Below are positions 12,008 through 18,983 of a DNA stretch of 23,035 nt, in pieces (within the stretch, counting starts at the first letter, position 1; the number at the start of each line of letters is the position of its first letter). Under the pieces are notes generated by a model that saw only the letters and a program-made list of their open reading frames with translations, had not been told where the DNA came from and did not search any database. The position numbers and the translations under genes are program-made. The DNA is from a virus. The DNA lies in the IMG/VR virus record IMGVR_UViG_3300017744_000171, positions 1-23,035 of that record; one strand, 5' to 3'.

Positions 12008-12142
12008 AAACGATTTATAAAGAGAATACAAGAAAACCAACAGCGTAGAGTAGACTATTGGCTGTTACAAAATATGACAGACAGAGAGCTAAATGACATA
12101 GGAGTATCACGTGGCGAAATCCAACAAAGGTTCTACCGTTAA
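12002..12142 (+). CDS. DUF1127-family small protein (46 aa)
   Basis: Encodes an N-terminal basic helix MFKRFIKRIQENQQRRVDYW and the DUF1127 signature MTDRELNDIGVSRGEIQQRF (residues 25-44; LxDIGxxRxxI core). DUF1127 proteins are short, Arg-rich and abundant in alphaproteobacteria; in Rhodobacter the member CcaF1 binds RNA and affects RNA turnover. The phage copy may interfere with host RNA metabolism (inference). The start lies inside a 15-bp stem, so translation is likely regulated. The 3' end overlaps the next gene by 32 nt in another frame. Confidence 0.82.
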   Translation: MFKRFIKRIQENQQRRVDYWLLQNMTDRELNDIGVSRGEIQQRFYR

Positions 12143-12299
12143 TGCATCAGGTAATTATACACAACCTAAAAAACGAGAACAGATTTTCAATAGAATAAAA
12201 GCTGGTGGTAAGGGTGGAAAGCCCGGTCAGTGGTCAGCCCGTAAAGCTCAGATGGTTGCAAAAGCTTATAAAGCAGCAGGAGGAGGTTACAAGTCATGA
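12111..12299 (+). CDS. Conserved basic phage protein with GGKPGQWSARKAQ motif (62 aa)
   Basis: Uses GTG 12111, behind GGAGTATCAC inside the DUF1127 gene. The C-terminal half contains RIKAGGKGGKPGQWSARKAQ and KAYKAAGGGYKS, a short motif I recall in many marine phages and some cellular and giant-virus proteins, of unknown function. Basic throughout. Stop overlaps the next ATG (ATGA). Confidence 0.8.
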   Translation: MAKSNKGSTVNASGNYTQPKKREQIFNRIKAGGKGGKPGQWSARKAQMVAKAYKAAGGGYKS

Positions 12300-12448
12300 A
12301 GGTAGATGCACCTAAAGGATACCACTGGATGAAACAAAAAGATGGTAGCATGAAACTAATGAAGCACTCAGGTACATTTGTACCACATAAGGGTGCATCA
12401 CTTACAGCTAACTTTCCAGTACAGAAAAAACACGATGTCAAAAAGTAA
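12296..12448 (+). CDS. Small basic protein (50 aa)
   Basis: Begins MKVDAPKGYHWMKQKDGSMK and continues with a short β-like region (GTFVPHKGASLTANFPVQKK). It has the best ribosome-binding site of the area (GGAGGAGG) within the preceding gene, and an ATGA overlap with it. Similar GYHWMK peptides occur in other phages as I remember; function unknown. Confidence 0.72.
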   Translation: MKVDAPKGYHWMKQKDGSMKLMKHSGTFVPHKGASLTANFPVQKKHDVKK

Positions 12449-12695
12449 AAGACAAAAGAGTTTAACTAACTGGACTAAACAGAAATGGACTACTAAAAGT
12501 GGTAAGCCATCAACGCAAGGACCGAAAGCTACAGGGGAACGCTATCTACCTAAGAAAGCTATTAAGTCTCTTAGTGCTGCTGAGTATGCCGCTACAACAC
12601 GATCTAAGCGAAAAGGAAATGCTGCGGGTAAGCAGTATGTGGCTCAACCGAAAAAAATTGCTAAAAAAGTAAAACCATATAGGAAAAAATCATGA
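12435..12695 (+). CDS. Conserved basic protein, DUF5872-like (86 aa)
   Basis: Starts MSKSKRQKSLTNWTKQKWTT and contains TKSGKPSTQGPKATGERYLP, the hallmark of a family frequent in marine phages (my memory links it to DUF5872). Very Lys-rich with a basic tail (KKIAKKVKPYRKKS). It overlaps the previous gene by 14 nt in another frame and has no clear ribosome-binding site of its own, so coupling is likely. Function unknown. Confidence 0.78.
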   Translation: MSKSKRQKSLTNWTKQKWTTKSGKPSTQGPKATGERYLPKKAIKSLSAAEYAATTRSKRKGNAAGKQYVAQPKKIAKKVKPYRKKS

Positions 12696-12766
12696 GAAGA
12701 TATATTAAACGTATTTTACGTGCAGTGTTTAATAGAGATTGTGCATGTAATAAATGTGAATGTTAA
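12692..12766 (+). CDS. Micro-gene, 24-aa peptide with C-x-C-x2-C-x-C
   Basis: Encodes MRRYIKRILRAVFNRDCACN and then KCEC. A cationic amphipathic helix (residues 1-14) is followed by four cysteines (C17, C19, C22, C24) in a symmetric CxCxxCxC spacing able to bind one metal ion. The start overlaps the previous stop (ATGA) with AGGAAAA upstream. Last gene before the promoter at 12774. No family recognised. Confidence 0.55.
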   Translation: MRRYIKRILRAVFNRDCACNKCEC

Positions 12767-12773
12767 AAGGTAG

Positions 12774-12802
12774 TTGCATTTTTGTTACTATTATGTTATA
12801 AC
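12774..12802 (+). promoter_or_regulatory. Rightward promoter before the terminase genes
   Basis: TTGCAT (12774-12779), 17-nt spacer, TATAAC (12797-12802). It lies in a 74-nt gap upstream of the small terminase, whose ATG follows GAAGGC. The -10 is identical to those of promoter 1 and the capsid promoter. Confidence 0.6.
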
Positions 12803-12840
12803 TACATATATTAAAAACATTATTTGAAGGCAATAGATAT

Positions 12841-13218
12841 ATGGCTAAGCAGCTAACCGAAAACCAACAGAAGTTTCTTGAGGCTCTCTTTGATGAGGCA
12901 GCAGGAGATGTTCTTATGGCTAAGCGTATTGCTGGCTATAGTGATGGTACACCTACAAGATCAATTACAGAGGCTCTAAAAGATGAAATATTTGAAGCAA
13001 CTAAAAGCTATATGTCAAGATTGGGTCCAAAAGCTGCTGTTGCTTATGGGTCGGCTTTGGATGACCCTACGCAGCTAGGTGTTAAAGAACGCATGATTGC
13101 AGCAGGTCAAGTGTTAGATCGTTCTGGCCTAGTTAAAACTGAAAAGGTTGCAGTAGAGTCTAGCGGTGGCTTGTTTATATTACCACCAAAGGATTCTAGT
13201 ATAGGCAATGAAACGTAG
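12841..13218 (+). CDS. terS: Terminase small subunit
   Basis: 125 aa. The N-terminus MAKQLTENQQKFLEALFDEA with the helix-turn-helix-like KRIAGYSDG (about residues 28-36) is typical of phage small terminases, which recognise the packaging site and load DNA onto the large subunit. The central helices (YMSRLGPKAAVAYGSALDDP) would be the oligomerisation domain, and the C-terminal VESSGGLFILPPKDS the contact tail, by analogy. Immediately upstream of the packaging motor genes and the first gene after its promoter. Family assignment rests on these patterns and position. Confidence 0.8.
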   Translation: MAKQLTENQQKFLEALFDEAAGDVLMAKRIAGYSDGTPTRSITEALKDEIFEATKSYMSRLGPKAAVAYGSALDDPTQLGVKERMIAAGQVLDRSGLVKTEKVAVESSGGLFILPPKDSSIGNET

Positions 13219-13642
13219 AACTAACTTTCAAAAAACAGAGTTAGGCTACTGGATGTTACCAAAGCCTAGCAACATAAAAAACTGGGAGCGAGTACCAAGA
13301 CTAACAAAGAGATCTGTACCCTTTGGTTATGAAATAGATCCAGAAGATAAAACTTGGTTAAACCCTATCCCTAAAGAATTAGAATTATTAGAGCTTGCAA
13401 AGAAACATTTAAAGCAGTATAGTTACAGGGAAGTATCTGCTTGGTTAACTACTCAATCAGGCAGACGCATAACCCATGATGGACTTAAGAAACGTATAGA
13501 TGTCGAAAGAAGACGTAAATCACTTGCTGCAATTAAACGTAAACTTGCCTTCTGGCTTGAAGAAACGATCCAGCAGTACGAAACGCTCGAAAAAGAAAGA
13601 ATCGGTTACTACACCTACGAAGACGAAAGAATTAAAACCTAA
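13208..13642 (+). CDS. Helix-turn-helix protein upstream of, and possibly fused to, the large terminase (144 aa)
   Basis: Contains ELGYWMLPKPSNIKNWERVP, a conserved block FGYEIDPEDKTWLNPIP (residues 39-55) and a resolvase-type helix-turn-helix SYREVSAWL...RRITHDGLKKRI (about 72-97), then a basic coiled helix. As I recall, such a region can form the N-terminal extension of large terminases in related marine phages. Here it ends in another frame 143 nt into the terminase ORF, so a +1 shift would join them. It overlaps the small terminase gene by 11 nt. It could equally be a separate packaging accessory. Confidence 0.72.
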   Translation: MKRRTNFQKTELGYWMLPKPSNIKNWERVPRLTKRSVPFGYEIDPEDKTWLNPIPKELELLELAKKHLKQYSYREVSAWLTTQSGRRITHDGLKKRIDVERRRKSLAAIKRKLAFWLEETIQQYETLEKERIGYYTYEDERIKT

Positions 13643-15086
13643 GAGTAAAGTATACGCAACTGTAACACCTGCACCTTATGATGTACAGTTTGCTCAAGAT
13701 GTAGTGTTTAAGCCAAACCCCGGCCCTCAAACACAATATCTAGCAGCTAGTGAGCGTGAAGTATTATATGGTGGGGCTGCTGGTGGTGGTAAGAGCTACG
13801 CTACACTAGCTGATCCGTTACGTAACTTAGGTAACAAAGACTTTAGTGGACTACTAGTACGACACACAACAGAAGAACTAAGGGAGCTTATACAGAAAAG
13901 TCAGGAATTATATCCTAAAGCTATACCGGGTATTAAGTGGTCAGAGAGAAAGTCTCAATGGGTCACACCTCAAGGTGGTAGGCTTTGGATGTCTTACCTA
14001 GATAAAGATACAGACGTTATGCGCTATCAAGGACAGGCGTTTAACTATGTAGCCTTTGACGAGTTGACTCAATGGCCTAGTAATTTTGCGTGGGATTACA
14101 TGCGAAGTCGTTTAAGATCAGCATCCCCTGAGTTAGGTTTGTACATGAGAGCTACTACAAACCCCGGAGGCCCCGGTCATGCTTGGGTTAAGAAAATGTT
14201 TATAGACCCTGCGTCACCTAATAATGCGTTCTGGGCTACTAATATAGAAACAGGAGAACCATTACGATACCCTAAAGGTCACACAAAAGAAGATCAACCA
14301 CTATTTAAACGTAAGTTTATACCTGCTAGTTTGTTTGATAATCCTTACCTAGCAGATAGTGGTGACTACGAAGCAATGCTTTTATCTTTACCTGAACAAC
14401 AACGTAAGAGATTGTTAGATGGAGATTGGGATGTAAATGAAGGTGCAGCTTTTCCAGAGTTTAATCGTTCTATTCATGTAGTAGAGCCTTACAAGATACC
14501 TAAAAGCTGGACAAAGTTTAGGGCGTGTGACTATGGTTATGGAAGTTATACTGGAGTTGTTTGGGTTGCAGTTAGTCCTTCTGAGCAGCTAGTAGTATAT
14601 AGAGAGTTATATTGTTCTAAGGTTACAGCTATAGATTTAGCTGATATGATTTTACAAGCGGAGTGTGAAGATGGAGGTATTCGTTACGGTGTTCTTGACA
14701 GCTCTTTGTGGCATAAACGTGGTGATACTGGTCCATCTCTGGCAGAACAAATGATAATGAGAGGGTGTCGTTGGCGTCCTTCAGATAGAAGTAAAGGCTC
14801 ACGTGTAGCTGGAAAGAATGAATTACATCGTAGACTTCAAGTAGATGAGTTTACAGACGAACCTCGTTTGGTTATGTTTAATGATTGTACTAATCTTGTA
14901 GCGCAATTACCTAGCATACCTCTAGATAAACGTAATCCTGAAGATGTTGATACAAATGCAGAAGACCACTTGTATGACGCTTTAAGATATGGTATAATGA
15001 CAAGACCTCGTAGTTCTTTATTTGACTACGATCCTGCAACTTCAAGGTCAGGCTTTCAAGTTTCTGACCCTACATTTGGATACTAA
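13500..15086 (+). CDS. terL: Terminase large subunit (packaging ATPase/nuclease)
   Basis: Motor that translocates and cuts DNA during head filling. The 528-aa frame has Walker A GGAAGGGKS (residues 91-99), Walker B YVAFDE (183-188), coupling motif ATTNPGG (218-224) and an RNase H-like nuclease with D344 (ACDYGYG), D400 (GVLDSS) and D489/D493 (EDHLYDALRYG). The first 50 residues from ATG 13500 are low-complexity and overlap the 144-aa ORF; no ribosome-binding site precedes that ATG and there is no other ATG before the ATPase domain. The natural N-terminus may therefore be supplied by a frameshift from the upstream ORF, or the split may be a sequencing error in the A-rich stretch near 13592. 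Confidence 0.93.
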   Translation: MSKEDVNHLLQLNVNLPSGLKKRSSSTKRSKKKESVTTPTKTKELKPKSKVYATVTPAPYDVQFAQDVVFKPNPGPQTQYLAASEREVLYGGAAGGGKSYATLADPLRNLGNKDFSGLLVRHTTEELRELIQKSQELYPKAIPGIKWSERKSQWVTPQGGRLWMSYLDKDTDVMRYQGQAFNYVAFDELTQWPSNFAWDYMRSRLRSASPELGLYMRATTNPGGPGHAWVKKMFIDPASPNNAFWATNIETGEPLRYPKGHTKEDQPLFKRKFIPASLFDNPYLADSGDYEAMLLSLPEQQRKRLLDGDWDVNEGAAFPEFNRSIHVVEPYKIPKSWTKFRACDYGYGSYTGVVWVAVSPSEQLVVYRELYCSKVTAIDLADMILQAECEDGGIRYGVLDSSLWHKRGDTGPSLAEQMIMRGCRWRPSDRSKGSRVAGKNELHRRLQVDEFTDEPRLVMFNDCTNLVAQLPSIPLDKRNPEDVDTNAEDHLYDALRYGIMTRPRSSLFDYDPATSRSGFQVSDPTFGY

Positions 15087-15088
15087 GT

Positions 15089-17245
15089 ATGGACCCTAAA
15101 GATTTTGACGATAGCTACGAAGAAAACATTGAGTCATCTGAATCCTCTTTTATAGAAGACACAAAGAAAGACTCTCTAGAATCTGATAGTTCAGTAGGAA
15201 CTATTATCTCTTTTGTTGAGAATCGTTTTAAAAAAGCTGAAGACTCTAGATTGCAAGATGAAGAGAGATGGCTAAAAGCCTACCGTAATTATCGTGGTTT
15301 ATATAATCCTCAAGTACAGTTTACTGAAGCAGAACGTTCTCGTGTATTTGTAAAAGTAACCAAGACTAAAACTCTTGCAGCTTATGGACAGATTGTAGAT
15401 GTACTGTTTGGTAATAAAAAATTTCCTATTGTAGTAGATCCTACGAGCTTACCAGAAGGTGTAGCTGATTCCGTACATTTTAGTACAAACGCTGACCCTG
15501 CTGCAGAAGATGCAATAGATAGTATTAAAGAAGCTTTTACTCCCTTTACTAATGAAGAAAGTCGGCTTGCTCCCGGTGAAACAATGCCACAACTCAAAGA
15601 GCGTATGGGTGCTCTAGCTAATAAACTTGAACCTGTAGAAGAAAAGGTTGTTGAGGGACCGGGTACAACTCCTACTGATGTAACTTTTAATCCTGCAAAA
15701 GTTGCAGCTAAGAAGATGCAGAAGAAGATACACGATCAGCTAGAAGAAAGCGGAGCTAATAAGCAGTTACGTCTTGCAGCCTTTGAGTGTTCTTTGTTTG
15801 GTACAGGTATAATGAAAGGACCATTTGCTGTAAACAAAGAGTATCCTAATTGGGATGACAAAGGAAACTATGACCCTACAGTAAAGACTGTTCCCTCTAC
15901 AAGCAATGTATCTATATGGAACTTCTACCCTGACCCTGATGCATCTAACATGGATGAAGCAGAATATATAGTTGAACGTCATAAGATGTCTCGTTCTCAG
16001 TTACGTGCTCTTAAAGGTCGGCCTTTCTTTCGTGATAACGCCATTGATAGTGCTCTCAAGATGGGTGAGTCCTACGAGAAGAAGTGGTGGGGACAAGTCA
16101 TGGAAGATGATGACCACGGCAGTCAAGCTGAACGTTATGACGTAAAAGAGTTTTGGGGTTTTGTAGATCGTGAAGTATTAGAAGAACACGATATAGAAAT
16201 ACCTCGCTCCTTAAAAGATGCAGAACAACTCAATGTAAACTTGTGGGTGTGTAACGGACAAGTCTTGCGTATGGTTATGAATCCATTTAAACCTGCACTT
16301 ATACCTTACTATGCTGTACCCTATGAAGTAAATCCTTATTCATTCTTTGGTGTAGGTATCGCTGAAAACATGGATGACACTCAGACTTTAATGAATGGTT
16401 TCATGCGTATGGCAGTAGACAATGCTGTACTATCAGGTAACTTATTGATCGAGGTTGATGAGACTAATTTAGTGCCGGGGCAGGATCTATCTGTGTATCC
16501 CGGCAAAGTGTTTAGGCGTCAAGGAGGTGCACCCGGACAAGCCATCTTCGGTACATCTTTTCCTAACGTTGCTGGTGAGAATATGCAGTTGTTTGACAAG
16601 GCAAGGGTACTAGCTGATGAGTCAACAGGCTTTCCTTCTTTTGCTCACGGTCAGACAGGTGTGACAGGTGTAGGACGTACTGCTTCTGGTATCTCTATGC
16701 TTATGTCTGCAGCTAATGGCTCTATACGTACTGTTATTAAGAATGTAGATGATTACTTACTCAACCCACTAGGTAAAGCTTTCTTTAGTTTTAACATGCA
16801 ATTTGACTATGACCCTGAGATAAAGGGTGACTTAGAAGTCAAAGCTCAAGGTACTGAGTCACTGATGGCTAACGAAGTACGTAGCCAACGTTTGATGCAG
16901 TTCTTGCAAGTTGCACAGAATCCAATACTTGCACCATTTGCTAAGATGGATTACATCATTCGTGAGATTGCTGTTAGTATGGATCTTGATCCTGAAAAGG
17001 TAACTAACTCAATCCAAGATGCAGCAGTACAGGCTGAGATCCTAAAGGGTTTCCAAGCTCCGCCTGAACCAGCTGCGCCCGGTGCTCCTCCTGCAGGTCC
17101 AGAAGGTGCGCCAGCAGCCACTCCCCCGCCTCAAGGAGCAGGGCCAACAGGTCCACAAGATATGACAGGCGGGGGCGGTGGTAACATTGGAGTAGGTGCT
17201 GCTGCTGTACCGGGTGAGCAAGGCTTTAGTGGGAACGTACAGTAA
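15089..17245 (+). CDS. Portal protein
   Basis: 718-aa protein directly after the large terminase, of the size of podovirus portals, which form the dodecameric DNA entry ring. An acidic Ser-rich N-terminus is followed by a helical domain (RLQDEERWLKAYRNYRGLY), a segment WNFYPDPDASNMDEAEYIVE typical of this class, and a long helix region with QAIFGTSFPNVAGENMQLFD. The C-terminus (about the last 60 residues) is Pro/Gly/Ala-rich low complexity ending GGGGGNIGVGAAAVPGEQGF. Start 15089 lies 2 nt past the terminase stop with only weak GGA upstream. The stop overlaps the next ATG (TAATG). Confidence 0.88.
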   Translation: MDPKDFDDSYEENIESSESSFIEDTKKDSLESDSSVGTIISFVENRFKKAEDSRLQDEERWLKAYRNYRGLYNPQVQFTEAERSRVFVKVTKTKTLAAYGQIVDVLFGNKKFPIVVDPTSLPEGVADSVHFSTNADPAAEDAIDSIKEAFTPFTNEESRLAPGETMPQLKERMGALANKLEPVEEKVVEGPGTTPTDVTFNPAKVAAKKMQKKIHDQLEESGANKQLRLAAFECSLFGTGIMKGPFAVNKEYPNWDDKGNYDPTVKTVPSTSNVSIWNFYPDPDASNMDEAEYIVERHKMSRSQLRALKGRPFFRDNAIDSALKMGESYEKKWWGQVMEDDDHGSQAERYDVKEFWGFVDREVLEEHDIEIPRSLKDAEQLNVNLWVCNGQVLRMVMNPFKPALIPYYAVPYEVNPYSFFGVGIAENMDDTQTLMNGFMRMAVDNAVLSGNLLIEVDETNLVPGQDLSVYPGKVFRRQGGAPGQAIFGTSFPNVAGENMQLFDKARVLADESTGFPSFAHGQTGVTGVGRTASGISMLMSAANGSIRTVIKNVDDYLLNPLGKAFFSFNMQFDYDPEIKGDLEVKAQGTESLMANEVRSQRLMQFLQVAQNPILAPFAKMDYIIREIAVSMDLDPEKVTNSIQDAAVQAEILKGFQAPPEPAAPGAPPAGPEGAPAATPPPQGAGPTGPQDMTGGGGGNIGVGAAAVPGEQGFSGNVQ

Positions 17246-18792
17246 TGGCTGCACTGAGTAGACTTATAGCTAAAGAGCTAAGCTCTGCGTTGGGTATTAC
17301 GGATAACCCTAAGTTTAATCCTATGTTCAAGCAGACAGATGAAGTATTGTCTGACGTAGAAGATCCTAATACATCTACTATAGCTGAGTTCTATAGCCCC
17401 ATAGAGTCTGCTATTGAAAATGCACCTATAGGTAAAAAAGGTACTAGAGGTGAAAACATTGAGGCTTTTGTACGTAAACGTGCTCCTAAAGTTACACAGG
17501 CTGAGTTAGACTATAGAGAGTTTAATTTAGATCCTGCTAGGAATTATACTAGGGGTAATAATAGTGGTGCTATTGACGATGGCATGGAGCCTTTAAATAT
17601 TAAAGCTGTAAAGAAAAAAACCGCTAATCAATCTAGACAGAGACAAAAAGATCTATTAGATGAAGAAGTAGGGTACGAAGAAATTGGCGTTGATGTAGTT
17701 GGAGGCGACTTAGGACTAATGACTCACTACGGCCCTAATAACCTAGCACATACAAGATACAGTGTAAGAGAAACTTCCCAAGATAAAAATGAACTTTCTG
17801 AGTTTTTCTCTACTGAAAACCCTAGAAGACTTGATTCTCTAGCATCAAAATTTGATTCATCAGTAGGTAAAAAATATATCTTAATAGAAGAGCTTCAGTC
17901 TGATGCAATACAAAACATGTCAAAGAATCCTACTAAGGATAGTAAAAAATTTTTGGATACGTTTAAAAAAGAATTTGACTTGCAAATGGATGACATAGCT
18001 TTTGAGCCAGAGTTTGAACTGCCGGGAACATTCTTTGAAGATTATAAAGATTTTGTATTCAATGATTATTTGCCTATAGTTACAAATAAAAAACTTTCTA
18101 GAAAAGAAGTTAACGAGTCCCTATCAAAATTATTTGATGATAGTGGGCTTTTGATGTCCAAAACTGGGGTATATTACCAAGAACCAACAGAGGCTTTAAG
18201 GTATATGTTAAACCTTATGGCTGCTAAAAAACTTAATGTATTTGACTTCTCAGGCAAAGAAAGAATTATAAGTGAAATAATACGGTCTGCAAGAAAGTAC
18301 ACAGCAAAATCTGGATCTATCGTAAGCAAAAAAGATACGCCTATTACAAACTTAACTGATTCAGTAAGAGTGTTATTACAGTCTATCATTGCAGATTCTA
18401 AAGCTAAGGGTATTGATGAGATTGTACTACCTCCTATAGAAAAACTAGCTGAAAAACGTTTTTCTAAAGGATCAGATGAGTATAAAAAAGCTATCACTAA
18501 AGGATCAGGCTTTCACAATACATATGTAATAGCTTTTAAAAAAGCTGTCAAGCAACTTAAAGATGAGCTTGGTAACCAAATTAAAGTAGGCAAAAAAGAT
18601 CTAAAGTATAAAACTTTTGTAAGAGTAAAAACATATGATGAAATAGTAGAAGAAGTTAAAACAGGTAAAAAAGGTTTTCCTCCAACCACGGTACAAGGCA
18701 CATCTATTAACATTAAAGACTTGAAGTTAGATTCTAAAACAAGTAAACTAAGGTTAAACAAAGGTGGTTTAGTCCAGAGGCCTAATAGATGA
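17245..18792 (+). CDS. Polyvalent-type protein next to the portal (515 aa)
   Basis: Residues 60-95 (RGENIEAFVRKRAPKVTQAE) resemble the N-terminal module of large phage polyvalent proteins. IEELQSDAIQ (214-223) matches their IEEIQSD motif, and IIADSKAKGIDEIVLPPIEK (381-400) matches the later conserved helix. In such proteins these regions are linked to effectors packaged with or injected alongside the DNA; the function of this copy is unproven. It has no obvious enzymatic tail and ends LRLNKGGLVQRPNR. It overlaps the portal gene by 1 nt and the next gene by 4 nt, so it belongs to the head operon. Markedly more AT- and Lys-rich than the portal. Confidence 0.68.
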   Translation: MAALSRLIAKELSSALGITDNPKFNPMFKQTDEVLSDVEDPNTSTIAEFYSPIESAIENAPIGKKGTRGENIEAFVRKRAPKVTQAELDYREFNLDPARNYTRGNNSGAIDDGMEPLNIKAVKKKTANQSRQRQKDLLDEEVGYEEIGVDVVGGDLGLMTHYGPNNLAHTRYSVRETSQDKNELSEFFSTENPRRLDSLASKFDSSVGKKYILIEELQSDAIQNMSKNPTKDSKKFLDTFKKEFDLQMDDIAFEPEFELPGTFFEDYKDFVFNDYLPIVTNKKLSRKEVNESLSKLFDDSGLLMSKTGVYYQEPTEALRYMLNLMAAKKLNVFDFSGKERIISEIIRSARKYTAKSGSIVSKKDTPITNLTDSVRVLLQSIIADSKAKGIDEIVLPPIEKLAEKRFSKGSDEYKKAITKGSGFHNTYVIAFKKAVKQLKDELGNQIKVGKKDLKYKTFVRVKTYDEIVEEVKTGKKGFPPTTVQGTSINIKDLKLDSKTSKLRLNKGGLVQRPNR

Positions 18793-18983
18793 AACTACAA
18801 AAGTTAGTAAATGATAAGCCTTTGTGGGATGAGTTCTGCGAAATGCTAGATAATAAGATACTACAAGTGCACAAGAAGATGGAACAAGTCACAACTACAG
18901 ATGATATGTTTCGATGTCAAGGCGAAGCAGCAATGCTACGTAAGCTTAAATATTTGAGGGATGAAGTTAATGGCAATAAATGA
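18789..18983 (+). CDS. Small conserved head-operon protein (64 aa)
   Basis: Helical 64-aa product starting MKLQKLVNDKPLWDEFCEML and ending RKLKYLRDEVNGNK. Similar short helical proteins sit between portal and scaffold genes in other podovirus-like marine phages as I recall; no function is known. ATGA overlap with the preceding gene, 14-nt overlap with the next. Confidence 0.75.
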   Translation: MKLQKLVNDKPLWDEFCEMLDNKILQVHKKMEQVTTTDDMFRCQGEAAMLRKLKYLRDEVNGNK

